From: Ophiostoma sp. CBS 140.51 | Taxonomy: Eukaryota; Ascomycota; Sordariomycetes; Ophiostomatales; Ophiostomataceae | Direction of reading: 5' to 3' | DNA length: 43,944 bases | Assembly (NCBI GenBank): GCA_029298735.1 | Contig: JANSLP010000271.1 | Span: 1 to 43,944 of the forward strand | The notes under the pieces: model-generated | Seen by the model: the letters and a program-made list of their open reading frames with translations, nothing else | Database searches by the model: none | Told to the model about the DNA's origin: nothing | Part shown: positions 41,800-43,944 of the stretch, in pieces | Layout: every line of letters starts with the position of its first letter | Numbering within the stretch: position 1 is the stretch's first letter | Made by a program: the position numbers and the translations under genes

Positions 41800-43701
41800 A
41801 TGGGAAACACACTCTCTGTTGAACGCCAGCTCCGCCACCACCGCGGCAAGCCGGTCAACGAGGAGACATTGAAGCAGCTGGACAATATATTCAGCCAGAA
41901 CCCAGACAACGCACACGACGGCGTGTGGAATGTGGTGCGGACCCCGGGCGTCGAGCAGCGGCGGCGTTGTCGGGATTCCAAGCAACGCTACACCCAGGCT
42001 CGACAGGCAGTGCACTTATCTCTGGCTGCCTCTCACGGGCATCTTGTTGGCAGTTCCGAGGCCAAGAATGGCGGCAAGACCGCGGGTAGTGGTGGTGGCG
42101 GCAACGATGACGCGGACAACCCGACATGGGTGAATTGTGTCGGAGAGCAGGCCAACACGCCGCTCGTGATTGTCAAGCCCGAATCCCTCCAGCAGCTCGT
42201 TGCCATTCTGGCCGATGCCCACAGTCTCAAACAGCGCGTTCGGGCCGTCGGATCCGGTCACTCGTTCTCCAACATTACACACTCGACCGACGCTGTGCTT
42301 GTTGACATGACCCTTCTAAAACGAGTGACGATGGTGGACAACGGTGAAGAAGGCGTTGTGGCCATCACCAAGCCGTTGTCAGCAAAGGCTGGCAAGGGAG
42401 AGAAGGGGGCTCCAGCTGAGACAGCCGCCGACTCACCCGCTGTGAAGACAATCAACCGCAGCCGCAGCCTCGCCCGCGTTCAGGCAGGTATCACCATCCG
42501 AGAACTCAATGAAGAGCTGGACAACCGCGGCCTGGCACTGCCCAACATGGGTGCGTACGATGGGCAAACTGTGGCCGGTGTGATGTCAACTGGCACACAC
42601 GGGTCGGGAATTGCTTTTGGCCCCATGGCAAGTCTGATCCGGGCCATTGTCCTTGTTATCGCCGACGGAACTGTTTACCAAATCGAGCCAACCAGTGCCA
42701 ATGTGGGGAGAGGACCTCTCAGTGACCCTGCTACGTTCCCCAAAACCATTGACGGTCTTCCCGTGGTGCTCAAGCAGAACGACGACTAGTTCCGTACCGT
42801 TCTTGTCTCCATGGGTTGCGTCGGTGTGATTTACAGCTACGTGATTGAGGTGACGGAAGCGTTCCACGTCCACGAGCTGCGGTCGGCCACGAGGTGGGAC
42901 GAAGTCCGTAAGGAACTGCTTCCTGAACTCTGGGCCCCTGTTGCACCCGCCGTTGCTGGCGCTGACCATTTTGAGCTCGTGCTCAACCCATACATGTGGT
43001 GGTCCCACAACTCGTGCGTCCGTGTCGAGAGGAACCGGGTGACTGCCGACACCAAGCCGTCGGGCGCACGCAAGGACTGGCTCAGCACGCTCCTAGAACA
43101 GTTTGGCATCAACTCGATCCCGCATCTGCTCGGAGTGCTAAACCGGTTCCCTGCCATCAGCCCCATTGCCATCAACCGGGCTATTGCAACACTCGTCGAG
43201 AGCGGCCCTTACATTGACAAGAGCTTCCGTGTTTTTAATCTCGGACCGGCGAACAGTATCAAGGCCATAGCCATTGAACTGCACTGCGATGCCACACAGT
43301 GTGTTCCCACCATTGACAAACTTCTGGATGTGTTCCGGGACGAAGCCAAACGCCACGAGTACTACATGACAGGTCCGCTGGGCATCCGCTTCATTGGCGC
43401 GTCCGACGCCTTCCTTGCACCTCAGGCCGGCCGCATGACCTGTGCCATTGAATTGGACATGCTTGTCGGCATCGAGACAGGGGCCCGGTTAGCACGGGAT
43501 ATCAAGGAACGGATGTGCACTGACGGTATAGACTCGCCCCGGATCCACTGGGGTCTGGACATTGACTTGGTGACGGACGACGATGTCCGTTCGTGGTATC
43601 CCGACTTTGAAGCATGGCACGCCGTGTACCGCCAGCTGAACTCTGCAGGCATGTTCAACAACAAGTTTACCGACCGCATGCGTATCAGTACTCCTTTGTA
43701 G
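41800..43701 (+). pseudogene. D-arabinono-1,4-lactone-oxidase-type FAD oxidase with one in-frame TAG
   Basis: A single frame runs from the ATG at 41800 to the stop ending 43701 (634 codons including the final stop), broken only by TAG at 42787-42789 (codon 330). Before it lie an N-myristoylation-like start (MGNTLSVER), the FAD_binding_4 domain with GSGHSFS (His154, the position that links FAD covalently in relatives) and LPNMGAYDGQTVAGVMSTGTHGSG. After it lie VLVSMGCVGVIYSYVIEV and the C-terminal ALO-type domain with RIHWGLDIDLV and WHAVYRQLN. The family oxidises aldonolactones. The rest is free of frameshifts and well conserved, so this is a very recent null allele, a sequencing error, stop readthrough or, less likely, an unusual splice removing the stop. 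Confidence 0.75.
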
Positions 43702-43944
43702 TGTGATGTATCATAGATGTCGTCTCACTTGATCAGCTCCTGTAATCAAATTGGTAGAATAATCAGATTCAATAACATGTGCCTTGTTCTACAACCAAAG
43801 AATATTTATTACTAACATAATAAACGTAGGGGGTAACGTACAGTGTGTTTAAATACTAGGATTGAGTTTATTATATTTGTTCTTGTCTATTGTGTAAAAA
43901 TGAATTCTAAAATAAATATACTTTTACATGCGATTTAAAACGTT
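43702..43944. other. AT-rich 3' flank
   Basis: AT-rich sequence after the oxidase gene to the window end, including AATAAA-like signals (AATAAAC near 43820, AATAAATA near 43911). Nothing coding seen. Confidence 0.6.

Noticed and set aside
42719..42789. Intron that would splice out the TAG in the oxidase gene
   Set aside because: An acceptor GACTAG exists, but available donors give introns of about 30 bases or remove a segment (DPATFPKTIDGLP) that looks like conserved coding; kept only as a minor alternative.

Overview
The window is nuclear DNA of a filamentous ascomycete. Most genes carry one to six short introns (about 50-93 bp) with GT...AG ends and CTRAC-like branch points, and the gene families are typical of Pezizomycotina: Zn2Cys6 and Fungal_trans regulators, a Dal5-type MFS transporter, a microsomal P450, DUF3500 and a secreted dienelactone-hydrolase-like protein. 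Long polar low-complexity proteins with Gln, Asn and Asp/Glu tracts suggest a Sordariomycete, but the species cannot be read from the sequence. No prophage, insertion sequence, CRISPR array, rRNA or convincing tRNA was seen.

Region 1 (1-19712) looks like one metabolic gene cluster of ten genes: FAD aromatic monooxygenase (+), type-B carboxylesterase (-), SnoaL/NTF2-like protein (+), Fungal_trans regulator without a visible DNA-binding domain (+), carboxymuconolactone-decarboxylase-like protein (-), DUF3500 protein (+), a regulator with two C2H2 fingers plus a Zn2Cys6 cluster (-), cytochrome P450 (+), Dal5-type MFS importer (-) and HSL-type alpha/beta-hydrolase (+). Eight of the ten form four divergent pairs with shared promoters of about 0.67-1 kb. 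Each shared promoter, and the short stretch before the FAD gene, holds one inverted CGG-N4-CCG element, a plausible binding site for the Zn2Cys6 regulator. No PKS, NRPS or terpene synthase is present. The set reads best as uptake and oxidative/hydrolytic breakdown of an aromatic ester or lactone, or as one flank of a biosynthetic cluster whose core lies to the left. The convergent 3' ends of the first two genes are duplicated in tandem, with decay resembling repeat-induced point mutation.

Region 2 (19713-28602) is looser: an acidic orphan protein, a well-expressed-looking 313-residue conserved protein of unknown function, a 137-residue unknown protein and a secreted dienelactone-hydrolase-like protein, separated by gene-poor stretches of 0.7-2.2 kb.

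Region 3 (28603-43944) carries a 1836-residue, largely disordered protein, a 924-residue C2H2-type nuclear protein, a possible 104-residue small protein and a D-arabinono-1,4-lactone-oxidase-type flavoprotein gene interrupted by one in-frame TAG. Exon boundaries were placed by hand from splice signals and frame continuity; joined lengths divide by three in every spliced model given in full.
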